DNA of 64,000 nt. It comes from Paraburkholderia sp. HP33-1. GTDB lineage: Bacteria > Pseudomonadota > Gammaproteobacteria > Burkholderiales > Burkholderiaceae. The first letter of the stretch is position 1, and every line of letters begins with the position of its first letter. The stretch spans positions 1,302,001-1,366,000 of the forward strand of contig NZ_JAJEJR010000002.1 in the NCBI RefSeq assembly GCF_021390595.1, written 5' to 3'. A program made the translations under genes and the position numbers. The notes under the pieces were generated by a model, which saw nothing but the letters and a program-made list of their open reading frames with translations, was not told where the DNA came from and searched no databases. This document shows positions 1 through 8,772 of the stretch, one piece after another.

Positions 1-1080
1 CGCGAGGCGGCCGAACGCACCCTGTTGACGTCGATCGCCGCTGGTGCCTCACCAGCTGTGCTCGCCGATGCCCTGCTTGCGGCCGCAACCGAACGGGCAT
101 TCGCGGACACCGGTCATGCGCTCGACTTCATCAACAAGGCCTTCGAGTGCCTCGACCTGATCGGGTGGACGCACGCATCAGCTGTGCTGCCGACTATCGT
201 TGCGCAGATGGTGACCGCCCGTGGCGCCGAGGAATCGACCGCCTGGCGCCAGCCCCTTGATCTTGTCGCGCTGTGTGACGAAGCAGCCAGCCAGATGGCG
301 CAGCTCTTCGCGGCGGGGCGCAGCTTGCAAGGCTGGTCGAACCACGCGGCGCTCGCGCGCGAACTCCTCGGCGACGATCCAGTGATGATCATTGATGCGC
401 TGAAGGAGGCGATCCGCGCAGGCGCCTGCCCTGCTGACCTCGGACAATCCCTCGCTTACGGAGCGGCGCTGCGCGTGGCCCGCTTCGGCAATGCCAATGA
501 GCACGCCGACTGGGACACGGCGCACCACGTCTTCACCTATGCCAACGCGGTCCACCAGATGATCGGGCGGATCGGTGCCGCTGACATCGACAGTTATGCC
601 ACTGCCGTGCGCGGCATCATGCACGGAGCCATGGCGCTCTATCTTGCCCGTTATCTGAACGTGCCACCGGCCCGCATCCCGGGCGAGGACAGCGATCAGC
701 TCGATGATCTTCCCGCCGACGAGAAAACGATCCGCACCGCCTTGCTTGACACATTCGACCGGCAACGACAGGTTGATCTTGCGGCAAGGCTGGTGGCGCG
801 GCATCTCACTCTAGGCCATCCGCCCCAGACGCTGATCGCCACGCTTGCGCTTGCGGTGCTGCGCGAAGATGCGGGCTTCCATGCCTATCAGATGCTGGAG
901 GCCGGGGTCCGCCAATTTACTGCGTGGGGCAATACTGACGAGGGCCGGCATATTCTCATTGCGGCCGCTCGCTATCTCGCGGCCCATTCGCCGACTGAAC
1001 GCGCAACGCTGCAAACGGCCGACATCGCCCGGCGCCTGATGCGGGGCGGCGAACTACATCAGGGTACTGAGGCGTCGTGA
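1..1080 (+). CDS. Unrecognised helical protein, 5' end outside window
   Basis: The reading frame is already open at base 1 (R-E-A-A-E-R-T-L precedes the first possible TTG at 25), so the true start lies upstream and only the last 359 residues are visible. The protein is rich in alanine, leucine and short amphipathic helices, with no signal peptide, membrane segment or cysteine cluster, and looks like an all-alpha, possibly repeat-type fold. It ends 12 bases before the convergent BON-domain gene stops. I do not recognise the family and assign no function. The downstream neighbours (BON, YbaK-like, Csp) suggest a stress or accessory setting, but that is only context. Confidence 0.75.
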   Translation, partial: REAAERTLLTSIAAGASPAVLADALLAAATERAFADTGHALDFINKAFECLDLIGWTHASAVLPTIVAQMVTARGAEESTAWRQPLDLVALCDEAASQMAQLFAAGRSLQGWSNHAALARELLGDDPVMIIDALKEAIRAGACPADLGQSLAYGAALRVARFGNANEHADWDTAHHVFTYANAVHQMIGRIGAADIDSYATAVRGIMHGAMALYLARYLNVPPARIPGEDSDQLDDLPADEKTIRTALLDTFDRQRQVDLAARLVARHLTLGHPPQTLIATLALAVLREDAGFHAYQMLEAGVRQFTAWGNTDEGRHILIAAARYLAAHSPTERATLQTADIARRLMRGGELHQGTEAS

Positions 1081-1092
1081 CGGCAAGTCGGT

Positions 1093-1830
1093 TCAGGTAC
1101 GCACCTGGATACGATTGACGACGCCCCCGCTGGCATCCAGGCACCAGGCATCCTGTTCCGCCTGCCGTCTTTCGGCTTCGGTCGCCACCCAACCTGCTAG
1201 CGTGATCCTGCGGTTTTCCACGTCAATGGTGATTTGCTCGGCGCGCACGCGCGGATCGGTTTCGAGCACCAGGTGCAGGACGTCAGATATTTCTTCGTCG
1301 CCGTCCGCTTCGACGGGTACCAACTCCAGCAGGTTCACCACGTCGCGGCAACCGCCGACCCACCAGGCAATCACACTTGCGAGGCGCTTGTGAGACAGGC
1401 TGATCACTTGCCCCGTCAAGGTCACCACACCGTCCTTGACCGTTATCTCGACGACACCGCTGCCGTCGTTGCCCGCTTCGTCCATGGTGCCGCGCAGCAG
1501 TTCGAGTTGGCCCTTCACGCGTGCGCAGATCACACAGTTGCGGAAATCCACCGCCTGAGCCAGCCGTTCGCAAATACGTGTGCGCAACTCGCCATCAGCA
1601 ACCGGCGGGTTGGCGGTGACACGTAACTGGTCGATCAGGCGCTCGCCCTCGCTGTGTATTCGGGTCAACTGAAGAAGGCGTTTTTTGGATGTGACGTCTG
1701 GCACCTCGCCTGCGACGATCAAGGCACCGTCGTCGAAAGACAGGTGAACGGGATGACTGTGAAGCTTCAGGTGTGATTCGTGTTCGAAGGCTGCCACTAC
1801 CTGCTTCAGGACCATGTCGCTGCGTTGCAT
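1093..1830 (-). CDS. Triple BON-domain protein
   Basis: A 245-residue protein with three BON-type repeats, at about residues 25-72, 124-170 and 197-244. Each has the pattern of a beta strand, a conserved glycine (VAGEV, LTGQV, LAGWV), a helix and a final strand ending in N-x-I/L. BON domains (OsmY family) are thought to bind phospholipid or associate with membranes under osmotic or envelope stress. There is no signal peptide, so it is probably cytoplasmic, unlike OsmY. The start has a purine-rich GAGG about 8 bases upstream. It is co-directional with the YbaK-like gene 66 bases upstream and may share its transcript. A precise role is not evident. Confidence 0.85.
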   Translation of the reverse strand: MQRSDMVLKQVVAAFEHESHLKLHSHPVHLSFDDGALIVAGEVPDVTSKKRLLQLTRIHSEGERLIDQLRVTANPPVADGELRTRICERLAQAVDFRNCVICARVKGQLELLRGTMDEAGNDGSGVVEITVKDGVVTLTGQVISLSHKRLASVIAWWVGGCRDVVNLLELVPVEADGDEEISDVLHLVLETDPRVRAEQITIDVENRRITLAGWVATEAERRQAEQDAWCLDASGGVVNRIQVRT

Positions 1831-1896
1831 GATCTGCCTCGCGCAAAAGGTTGGTGGCGCAGCGCGTGTTATGCCGCGCTGCGCAAACCACGTCGG

Positions 1897-2382
1897 TCAC
1901 ATTGGCAGACCCTGCATGCGACGCGCGAAGCGTGCCCGCTCGGCCCGGTCCATCAGGTGCAGGAATTGATCCGTGCCCATATGAATCAACTCTTCATGAT
2001 CGCCGGCCTCGAAATAAACGTCCGGCTGCAGGGCGAGGCTCTCGTCAAGATAGGTCTGCATGCCATAGGCCGTACATACCGGAGGGAGCGCTCCCACGTC
2101 GCAATCCTTGAACAACTCCCGCAAATCGGTCTCTTTGGCTAACAGGAGATGACGTCCGGTTTTTGCCCAAAGCTCGGACAGCCGCACGGCATAGGTCGAT
2201 GGCAGCACAGTCGCCACATAGCCGTGCTCGTCTTCAAAAAGCACTGTCTTGGCGAGGCGATCGCCGGGAATATGTGCTGCCGCCGCGGTTTCAACGCTGG
2301 AATGGCTGTATGGATGATGCACGATTTCGTACTGCGAGCCCTTGCTGCGCAGGCAGTCCTGGAGCGTGGCTGACATTGACAT
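1897..2382 (-). CDS. YbaK/EbsC-type aminoacyl-tRNA deacylase
   Basis: A 161-residue single-domain protein of the YbaK/ProX editing family, which hydrolyses mischarged aminoacyl-tRNAs in trans. The conserved lysine sits in the DRLAKTVLF segment (about residue 45), and the GxLPPV segment (GALPPVCTAYG, about 97-107) and the D-V-Y-F-E-A-G-D segment near residue 121 also fit the fold. Length is typical of stand-alone members. The ATG at 2382 has GGAGG six bases upstream, which decides the start. It lies between a BON gene and a copper-store gene on the same strand. Substrate specificity (Cys-tRNA-Pro, Ala-tRNA-Pro or another) cannot be read from the sequence. Confidence 0.85.
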   Translation of the reverse strand: MSMSATLQDCLRSKGSQYEIVHHPYSHSSVETAAAAHIPGDRLAKTVLFEDEHGYVATVLPSTYAVRLSELWAKTGRHLLLAKETDLRELFKDCDVGALPPVCTAYGMQTYLDESLALQPDVYFEAGDHEELIHMGTDQFLHLMDRAERARFARRMQGLPM

Positions 2383-2488
2383 GACGCACCTCCACTGGAA
2401 GCGGACAGGAAATTACTTTCGCAAGACCCTTTAAGAATAGTTCGCTTTCGCTAGCGCGGGAAAAACCGGTTTTTGGGGACCGCAGGCG

Positions 2489-2812
2489 TCAGATCTTCCG
2501 GCAAGCTTCCGCGCACACGCGGCAAGCATCGCTGCACGTGCCACAGTGCTCAGGTGCATGACGGCCGCATTCCTCGGCACATTCATCGCAGATCCGCGCG
2601 CACAGCGCACAGAGTTCGAAGGCGAGATGGCTCTGTCGAGCTAGCGCCGCGGAGGTGAAGCGGCACAGGGAACTGCAATCGGCGTTGAGCCGAATGCACT
2701 TGGTCATCGCTGCGACGCCCGGGTCTGCGAGGCACGCAGATGCACAGCGGTCGCAAGCGGCGGCGCACGCATCGCATGCGTCGATACAGGGCTGGTACGC
2801 TTCAGTGTTCAT
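2489..2812 (-). CDS. Csp-type four-helix-bundle copper storage protein
   Basis: A 107-residue protein with 19 cysteines, mostly in CxxxC and CxxC spacing (for example C9, C13, C16, C20, C23, C27, and C90, C93, C97, C100, C104), so that thiols line one face of each helix. This is the signature of the Csp family (DUF326-like four-helix bundle), whose members hold many Cu(I) ions in the bundle core. Length and cysteine number match the cytosolic Csp3 type, and there is no Tat or Sec signal, so cytoplasmic copper storage is the best reading. The ATG at 2812 has GGAGA upstream. No copper regulator or exporter is adjacent. Confidence 0.88.
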   Translation of the reverse strand: MNTEAYQPCIDACDACAAACDRCASACLADPGVAAMTKCIRLNADCSSLCRFTSAALARQSHLAFELCALCARICDECAEECGRHAPEHCGTCSDACRVCAEACRKI

Positions 2813-3005
2813 GCTGCGTCTCCAGTTTCCGGCGAAGTGACGCTTCTCCTGCGAGCCTGGTTCGATCGCAGGGGATTTGGGTCATGCCACGCTTGCGTGC
2901 CCATCGGTGAGACCCGAACTGCTTGATCTCAGCCTAGTCTGAAGTCGGGCCTCCGTAAAGGCCGGAGTCTCGACCACGCCTCCCGCAAGGGCGAGACGCC
3001 GGCGG

Positions 3006-3953
3006 CTACGCCGCGCCCGCCCCGCGCCCCTCGTGTGCCAACGCCAGCGCCAGCCTTGCGCCCACCTCGGCGTTGTGTTTTACGAGCGCGATGTTTGTCG
3101 CCAGGCTGCGTCCACCGGTCAGGGCCTTGATGCGAGCCAGCAGGAAGGGGGTCACAGCCTTCCCGGTAATTCCTTGCGCTTTGGCCTCGGCAAGTGCCTG
3201 CTGAGTCAGCGCGTCGATTTCTTCAAACGCCATCGCTGCTGGCGCCGGCACCGGCGTGCTCAACACCACGCCGCCCGCGAGGCCCAGGTCCCACTTGGTG
3301 CGAATGAAGCGCGCCTGCTCCACCGCGTCATCCAGCCGGAAGTCCGCGCGAAAACCGCTGTCGCGCGTGTAAAACGCAGCGAAATTGTCCTGCTCGCAAC
3401 TGAGCACCGGCACGCCGAACGTTTCCAGGTATTCCAATGTGAGCCCGATGTCCAGGATGGACTTCGCACCGGCACAGACCACCGCGACCGAGGTCTTCGC
3501 CAGTTCCTGCAGGTCGGCCGAGATGTCGAAAGTTTCCTGCGCGCCCCGGTGCACGCCGCCAATGCCTCCAGTGACAAAGACCTCGATGCCGGCCAGCGCG
3601 GCACATATCATCGTGCCGGCCACTGTGGTGGCGCCGAGACCGCCGCCGGCCAGCACGGCCGCCAGGTCGCGGCGGCTGACCTTGCGGACCTGGTCCGATC
3701 GGGCTAGCAGTTCCAACTCGCCGTCCGAAAGGCCGATGTGGATTCGCCCGCCGATCAGCGCGATAGTCGCGGGCTCGGCTCCCGCGTCGCGGATCAAGGC
3801 CTCCACTTCGCGCGCAGTGCGGATATTCTCCGGGTAGGGCATGCCGTGAGCGATGATGGTCGATTCCAGCGCCACGAGCGGTCGGCCCGCAGCCTCTGCT
3901 GCAGCTACAGGCGCGCTGCGGGTCAACCAGGAGTGTGCAAGGTCGGTGCCCAT
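3006..3953 (-). CDS. psuG: Pseudouridine-5'-phosphate glycosidase
   Basis: PsuG (YeiN family) reversibly splits pseudouridine 5'-phosphate into uracil and ribose 5-phosphate. The 315-residue length matches the roughly 310 of the E. coli enzyme. Conserved elements are E30 in [17 protein letters not shown]91 (VRKVSRRD), the [12 protein letters not shown] loop near 126-137, and K164 in the GAKSILD motif, the position of the Schiff-base lysine in the family. The frame extends further upstream, but the ATG at 3953 has AAAGGA directly in front and is preferred. A PsuK kinase, which normally supplies the substrate, is not adjacent. The gene is divergent from the hydrolase gene starting at 4043. Confidence 0.93.
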   Translation of the reverse strand: MGTDLAHSWLTRSAPVAAAEAAGRPLVALESTIIAHGMPYPENIRTAREVEALIRDAGAEPATIALIGGRIHIGLSDGELELLARSDQVRKVSRRDLAAVLAGGGLGATTVAGTMICAALAGIEVFVTGGIGGVHRGAQETFDISADLQELAKTSVAVVCAGAKSILDIGLTLEYLETFGVPVLSCEQDNFAAFYTRDSGFRADFRLDDAVEQARFIRTKWDLGLAGGVVLSTPVPAPAAMAFEEIDALTQQALAEAKAQGITGKAVTPFLLARIKALTGGRSLATNIALVKHNAEVGARLALALAHEGRGAGAA

Positions 3954-4042
3954 GTCGATCCTTTCGGCGGCGTGATTCCCCGAAGTATGGAGCACAAAGC
4001 GGGTCCAAGGTACGCTGTGCAAGCGCGGGGCGTCGTGGGTTG

Positions 4043-4822
4043 ATGCTGCGTTTCATCGTTGCACGCCCGATTGTGTTCGCAGGAGTCGCCATCTTGCTGG
4101 ATCGTTTTCTCTACTTCCCTGAGAAGGCTGCAACCGAGGACGTCGTTTCCGGCGGGCTTCGCGCCTGGCCGACACCTGAAACGTTCCGGGGCCTCGTGGC
4201 CGAGCCCGCCGGTTCCGCGCGCGCCACCGCCATCGTCTTTCATGGGAATGCGGGGCATGCCGGCCACCGCTCGTTCTACACCGCAGCGCTCACCCGGTTC
4301 GGGCTGCGCGTGATCCTCGCCGAATATCCAGGCTACGGGCCGCGCGACGGCACGCCGGCCGAAGAGACTCTGGTCGCTGATGCCCAACAAACCATCGCGC
4401 TGGCGCATCGCCACTACGGCGCGCCGCTACTCATCATCGGCGAATCGCTCGGGGCCGGCGTGGCGGCCGCAGCCGGCTCGCGTGAACGCGACAAGACCGC
4501 TTGCTTGCTGCTCATCACGCCATGGGATCGGCTCGAGCACGTCGCTGCTCATCACTATCCGTGGCTGCCCGTAAAGTGGCTGCTGCGCGACCAATACGAC
4601 AGCGTGACCCACCTGGAGTTGTTCGGCCGCCCCGTTCTGGTAGTGGTTGCGGAACGCGACAGCATCGTCCCCCCGCGCTTCGGCGAAGCGCTCTACAACT
4701 CGCTCGCCGAACCGAGACAACTGATGGTCGTGAAGGCGGCTGAACATAACGACTGGATTGGCCGCGTCGATGAAACCTGGTGGCGGGAGGCGATCGGCTT
4801 CCTGCTCACGCCGTCGGATTGA
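4043..4822 (+). CDS. Alpha/beta hydrolase (BEM46-like)
   Basis: A 259-residue serine hydrolase. It has an N-terminal hydrophobic stretch (about residues 4-18) followed by the FHGNAG oxyanion-hole motif (about 66-71), the nucleophile elbow GESLG (Ser135), a late aspartate in VAERDSIVP and a histidine in AEHNDW. This layout matches the BEM46/YfhR group of membrane-anchored or envelope hydrolases of unknown substrate. The frame is open further upstream, but the ATG at 4043 begins at the hydrophobic anchor and gives the family length. Its stop is two bases before the start of the next small gene, so the two are probably cotranscribed. Confidence 0.85.
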   Translation: MLRFIVARPIVFAGVAILLDRFLYFPEKAATEDVVSGGLRAWPTPETFRGLVAEPAGSARATAIVFHGNAGHAGHRSFYTAALTRFGLRVILAEYPGYGPRDGTPAEETLVADAQQTIALAHRHYGAPLLIIGESLGAGVAAAAGSRERDKTACLLLITPWDRLEHVAAHHYPWLPVKWLLRDQYDSVTHLELFGRPVLVVVAERDSIVPPRFGEALYNSLAEPRQLMVVKAAEHNDWIGRVDETWWREAIGFLLTPSD

Positions 4823-4824
4823 AA

Positions 4825-5166
4825 ATGAGATCACGCTCCGGTCAGTCAAGCGGGGAACGCTTTTATGTCCTCGACGCCAAGAACAGACCCGTCGAGGTGT
4901 TCGACCGGGGCGAGTGGTCGCGCTGGATGACTGAGAACGAACTGATCTTCCGGCGCACGCTGCTGGACGAATCCGGTGTGATGGTCACAACCCGCTTCCG
5001 CGGTGTGTCCGAACCTAAAACCGAAGAGGCTTCGCTGTTCGTGACCCGCGTCGCCGGAATGGAAGCGCGAGACAACAAGAGCTACGGAGCTCGTACGCTC
5101 GATGAGGCGCTGGAGCAGCATGAGCTCATCGTGCAGAAAATCCTCCGGATGCTGACCGGGCGGTGA
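4825..5166 (+). CDS. Small hypothetical protein, coupled to hydrolase gene
   Basis: A 113-residue soluble protein starting two bases after the upstream hydrolase stop. It opens with a basic MRSRSGQSS tail, then a beta-rich core (RFYVLDAKNRPVEVFD, VMVTTRFRGV, LFVTRVAG) and a C-terminal amphipathic helix. No signal peptide or known catalytic motif was recognised. The tight spacing says it is translated together with the alpha/beta hydrolase, but a functional link is inference only. Confidence 0.75.
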   Translation: MRSRSGQSSGERFYVLDAKNRPVEVFDRGEWSRWMTENELIFRRTLLDESGVMVTTRFRGVSEPKTEEASLFVTRVAGMEARDNKSYGARTLDEALEQHELIVQKILRMLTGR

Positions 5167-5226
5167 TCGTCACAGGGCAACAATTCCTCACGACCATCAC
5201 CATGCCCCGCGCGGACGATTTTGCCG

Positions 5227-5248
5227 GCCGGGCCCGGCTGGGCCCGGC
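5227..5248. terminator. Strong GC hairpin between convergent genes
   Basis: A perfect 9-bp inverted repeat (GCCGGGCCC / GGGCCCGGC) with a 4-base loop lies between the convergent stops at 5166 and 5261. There is no T-run on either side, so it could be a weak bidirectional terminator or simply an mRNA 3'-end stabiliser. Confidence 0.45.
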
Positions 5249-5260
5249 GTCGAATTTACT

Positions 5261-5935
5261 CTATTCGTTCTCGTCGAAGTAATGCCCGAACTTCAGCTGC
5301 TTCGTGCGGATATACCGCTCGTTTTCCTCGCGCATAGGAATTGCGAGCGCCACGCGCTCGCACACCGGAATGCCGTGCTTCGACAGCGTGTCGAACTTCT
5401 CCGGATTGTTGCTCATCAGGCGCACCGACGTGACCTTCAGCGTGCGCAGGATGCCCGCGGCCGAATCGTATTCGCGTGAATCGTCGGGCAGGCCGAGATC
5501 GAGATTGGCTTCGACGGTATCGCGCCCCTGCTCCTGCAGCGCGTACGCGCGGATCTTGTTCGACAGGCCGATGCCGCGCCCTTCGTGCCCACGCAGATAC
5601 AGGAGCACACCGCAACCCTCGGCTGCGATATAGCGCAGCGCGAGATCGAGCTGTTCGCCGCAGTCGCAGCGATACGAGCCGAGCACATCGCCCGTCAGAC
5701 ATTCCGAATGCAGGCGCGTCAGCACGGACGACTGGTTGGCGACATCGCCCATCACGAGCGCGAGATGTTCGGCGCCGCTGTCGACCACGCGAAACACATA
5801 GGAAGTGAACGTGCCGTAGCGCGTGGGCAGCGTGGCGGTGGCGTCGAGTACGACGCATTCGGCGGTGACGGCGCCGTCCGCTGCGGGCGAGGAATCCTGA
5901 GACGTGAGCATGGCGTTGAACAATGGTGCTGGCAT
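5261..5935 (-). CDS. ribA: GTP cyclohydrolase II
   Basis: Catalyses the first committed step of riboflavin synthesis, GTP to 2,5-diamino-6-ribosylamino-pyrimidinone phosphate plus formate and pyrophosphate. The 224-residue stand-alone enzyme shows the zinc site ([20 protein letters not shown], with C..CxC ligands), the [10 protein letters not shown] loop carrying catalytic arginine, and YDSAAGIL / MSNNPEK near the C terminus. The usual DHBP synthase (RibB) domain is absent, so it is a pure RibA. The ATG at 5935 is taken, although a second ATG at 5911 is possible because neither has a strong ribosome-binding site. It is divergent from the CBS gene at 6103. Confidence 0.93.
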   Translation of the reverse strand: MPAPLFNAMLTSQDSSPAADGAVTAECVVLDATATLPTRYGTFTSYVFRVVDSGAEHLALVMGDVANQSSVLTRLHSECLTGDVLGSYRCDCGEQLDLALRYIAAEGCGVLLYLRGHEGRGIGLSNKIRAYALQEQGRDTVEANLDLGLPDDSREYDSAAGILRTLKVTSVRLMSNNPEKFDTLSKHGIPVCERVALAIPMREENERYIRTKQLKFGHYFDENE

Positions 5936-6102
5936 GAACCCGGTCGAGCCGGGGATAAGGTTTGGATTGCGAGTTTACCGCTAATCCGCATGCCAGGTAT
6001 TCCTGGTGTACCGCGAGCGTATGGCGCGCCTATACTGGAATCGCCTGTCCCTCACGACAGTGCGCCACTTCGGCGTGCTGCACTGCGAAACGGAGCCGCT
6101 CA

Positions 6103-6546
6103 ATGACAAGCGTTGCACAGCTTCTTAAAACGAAACCGAACCCCTCCAACGTCTACACGATCGGCGCCGACGATTCCGTCTACGAGGCGATCCGTTTGAT
6201 GGCCGAGAAGGGCATCGGCGCGCTGGTGGTGACGGACGGCGAGAGCATCGCCGGCATCGTTACGGAGCGCGACTACGCGCGCAAGGTGGTGCTGATGGAC
6301 CGGTCGTCGAAGGCGACCCCGGTGCGCGACATCATGAGCAAGGCGGTGCGCTTCGTTCGCCCGGACCAGACGATCGAAGACTGCATGGCCCTGATGACCG
6401 AGCGGCGCATGCGCCACCTGCCGGTCATCGACAACGACAGGCTGATCGGCATGGTGTCGATCGGGGACCTCGTGAAGAACATCATCGCGGAACAGCAGTT
6501 CACGATCCAGCAGCTCGAGTTCTACATTACCGGTGAACGGCCCTGA
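6103..6546 (+). CDS. Tandem CBS-domain protein
   Basis: A 147-residue protein made almost entirely of two CBS domains (about residues 10-68 and 78-136), with the typical GALVV..G..I.GIVTERDYARK and RHLPVID..RLIGMVSIGDLVK segments. Paired CBS domains form a Bateman module that binds adenosyl ligands such as AMP, ATP or SAM. Small stand-alone members are common in Burkholderiales, and their partner is usually unknown. The frame extends upstream, but the ATG at 6103 begins exactly where homology begins. Confidence 0.88.
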   Translation: MTSVAQLLKTKPNPSNVYTIGADDSVYEAIRLMAEKGIGALVVTDGESIAGIVTERDYARKVVLMDRSSKATPVRDIMSKAVRFVRPDQTIEDCMALMTERRMRHLPVIDNDRLIGMVSIGDLVKNIIAEQQFTIQQLEFYITGERP

Positions 6547-6562
6547 GATCTGGATCGGACGC

Positions 6563-6593
6563 AAAAAAAGCCCAAACCTCGAAGAGTTTGGGC
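6563..6593 (-). terminator. Rho-independent terminator for the DUF4148 gene
   Basis: An 8-bp perfect stem (GCCCAAAC 6570-6577, GTTTGGGC 6586-6593) with an 8-base loop is followed, read on the minus strand, by seven U residues (A-run at 6563-6569). It is a classic intrinsic terminator for leftward transcription, presumably of the DUF4148 gene ending at 6764. Confidence 0.8.
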
Positions 6594-6763
6594 CAAGCTA
6601 CCTTGCGGCAGCGGAGGTTCCTTCAGAAAGACGAACGTAACGCGCGCACGAATGACACGCTCGCGGGTACATCGGTGCGGCGCGCTCGATTGGAACAGTA
6701 CCTGGTATGAAACGCGGTGCGCCGTCGAAAGCGGTACACCGCGTTGAGCCGTGTGCGTGGCAA

Positions 6764-7111
6764 TCAGTTACCGAAATACACGCTTTTCGGGCCAGTCACC
6801 GGCTGCGCCATGCCGCCCGCTTGCGTCGATCCGCTCATCGGCGCGCCATAACCGCTCGTGTCGGCGGTCGGCAGGGTCTGCGTCTGCGCGACGGCCGGAT
6901 TTTGCGCTTGCACCCGCCGCTCAGCGGCCTGGACGTCGGCCGGGTAACTCGTGTCGTTCGATGTCGCCGGGTTATAGCCCGCGTGCTCCAGTTGGATCAG
7001 TTCGTTGCGGACTTCCGCGCGCGTGACCGGCTGCTGGCTCGCCTGCGCGAACGACGCGACCGGTGCGGCGAGAACGGCTGCAACAGCGACTGCCTTGATC
7101 AGCGATTTCAT
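6764..7111 (-). CDS. DUF4148 exported protein
   Basis: A 115-residue periplasmic protein with a cleavable signal peptide (about residues 1-22, ending A-S-F-A). It then has the DUF4148 core: VTRAEVRNELIQLEHAGYNP, followed by YPADVQAAERRVQ. This family is nearly confined to Burkholderiales, occurs in many paralogues per genome, and has no assigned function. The ATG at 7111 is chosen because GGAGGG lies at the right distance and the signal peptide starts there. The upstream region (7190-7290) is AT-rich and probably holds the promoter. Confidence 0.88.
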   Translation of the reverse strand: MKSLIKAVAVAAVLAAPVASFAQASQQPVTRAEVRNELIQLEHAGYNPATSNDTSYPADVQAAERRVQAQNPAVAQTQTLPTADTSGYGAPMSGSTQAGGMAQPVTGPKSVYFGN

Positions 7112-7379
7112 GATGACTTCCCTCCAATGTGGTTTTATCTGCATCGCGGCCACCGTGGTGTGCAGCGAATAAGTTCAGTCTAGTCACCGCATTGACGAGG
7201 GAAAACCCTTAATTTCAAGATTAAAAATTGTTCATTTCGCAATAATCCAGGGGAATACAGTGGAACTGACTCAACCAGCGTCATCTACCGGTTAACAATT
7301 ATCGGGATCTCAACCTTTGCGTCTGATGTTTCCGAAATACATCTGATCTGAGAAAAATCCGCCCCGTGCGGCCGCAATG

Positions 7380-8009
7380 TCATGCGCCCGAATGCGGAAT
7401 CGTCAAAAGCTTGCGCGGCCCGCTGACGAACGCGCTGCCCGGTTCGAAAAAACGCAACGGCCGATGCATTTCGCGCGACAGGCCGATGCGCGTCGTCACG
7501 CCGATCGGCGCGTCGCCAGTCTCGATCACGCCGATCCATAACCCCCGTCCCGTGCACAGATCGTGGCCGTCGAACGCCTTGCCGATGCCGAACGCCCCGG
7601 TCAGCCGACCGGGTCCGCGCGCGAGATCGCGCAAAGGCACGCCGGGACGGCGCGCTTCCATCAGCGCGAGTCCTTCGAGCGGTTCGATCGCGCGCAGCAG
7701 GATGCCGGCGCCGACCTCCTCCGCTTCCGCCGACATGTTCAGCATGTACGAAACGCCGTAGGTCAGTCGCACATAGGCGTGACCGCGCGCGAGGAACATC
7801 GACCCGTTGTGCGGACGGCGTCCGATGAACGCGTGGCTCGTCGAATCGCCGAGCGGATACGCCTCGGTCTCGACGATGCGTCCGCTCAGGCGTCCTTCGG
7901 GCAGATCGTGCACGAGGTATTTGCCGACCATGAAGCGCGCGAGCTCGACGGTGTCGACCGGCAGATCGTCGCGGCGTAACGGGCGGATGGGAAGAGGCGC
8001 GCTTCGCAT
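7380..8009 (-). CDS. 3-methyladenine DNA glycosylase (AAG/Mpg type)
   Basis: A 209-residue base-excision enzyme of the alkyladenine glycosylase family. Signatures are [12 protein letters not shown] (with the catalytic glutamate), [14 protein letters not shown], the tyrosine-rich [13 protein letters not shown] strand, [11 protein letters not shown] and the final SGPRKLLT. These enzymes remove alkylated purines such as 3-methyladenine and hypoxanthine. Length fits the bacterial family (about 190-210). The gene stands alone, with 226 bases before the divergent BON gene. Confidence 0.9.
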   Translation of the reverse strand: MRSAPLPIRPLRRDDLPVDTVELARFMVGKYLVHDLPEGRLSGRIVETEAYPLGDSTSHAFIGRRPHNGSMFLARGHAYVRLTYGVSYMLNMSAEAEEVGAGILLRAIEPLEGLALMEARRPGVPLRDLARGPGRLTGAFGIGKAFDGHDLCTGRGLWIGVIETGDAPIGVTTRIGLSREMHRPLRFFEPGSAFVSGPRKLLTIPHSGA

Positions 8010-8235
8010 GGGTTGGACGTCCTGAATCCTGGGTTGCGTTCAGCCTGTTCGTTGTACCAAAGCCTCACTTTTACCGCCATTGAGGGCGACATGGCACTAA
8101 TTGTTGTATTGTGTGCAACCGGGCGGTCTCACGGCCGTTTGCATGCTCCATTCGCATTGAGTCCCGCTGTACCCGCTGGTGAAAATATCGCTCCCATCCG
8201 GGGGCGACGTTCCTACGACAACAGGAGATGGTTGA

Positions 8236-8595
8236 ATGAAAGCATTCCCGGTAATCAAGATGATCGGTGGCGCGCTGGTCGTTCTCGCTTCCCTCAACGC
8301 TTACGCGCAAAGCAGCGATGCGGCTGCGACCGCGGCGCCGGCGGCAGCAGCGCCGAGCGCCAAGCAGACTCGCGCGGCCAACCGCGCGTTGCAGAAGAAG
8401 GTCCGCGGCACGCTCGCGCGCACGAAGGGCCTGACGGTAGGTAACATCATCGTGCGCGCACGCGATGGCGCCGTCACGCTGGAAGGCTCGGTGCCGGAAC
8501 AGGGTCAGATCGAACTGGCAACGAATGCCGCACAAGGCGTGGCAGGCGTGACGTCGGTGAAAGCCGCGCTGACGATCCGCGCCATCGGCCAGTAA
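8236..8595 (+). CDS. Secreted BON-domain protein
   Basis: A 119-residue periplasmic protein. The signal peptide (about residues 1-24, ending AYAQ) is followed by an Ala-rich linker and one BON domain (about 50-117) with VRARDGAVTLEGSVPEQGQ and a closing V-T-S-V-K-A-A-L-T-I strand. This is the usual OsmY-like arrangement for an envelope stress protein. The start is supported by AGGAG 9-10 bases upstream. Confidence 0.85.
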   Translation: MKAFPVIKMIGGALVVLASLNAYAQSSDAAATAAPAAAAPSAKQTRAANRALQKKVRGTLARTKGLTVGNIIVRARDGAVTLEGSVPEQGQIELATNAAQGVAGVTSVKAALTIRAIGQ

Positions 8596-8772
8596 GCCGG
8601 CCAACCTGCCGAAGAAGTTGCGGTAAATGCAGGAAGCTGGTGTCGACGGCGCAACCCGCGCCGCGACGCCAGCCCACGATCCGATTCAGCACTCGATATC
8701 CTTGCCTCGCGGCGCGGCATTCGAACCGCCCTTAAGCGGCGATTCCCCAGCGCCCTCGGAACCGCAGCCCCC

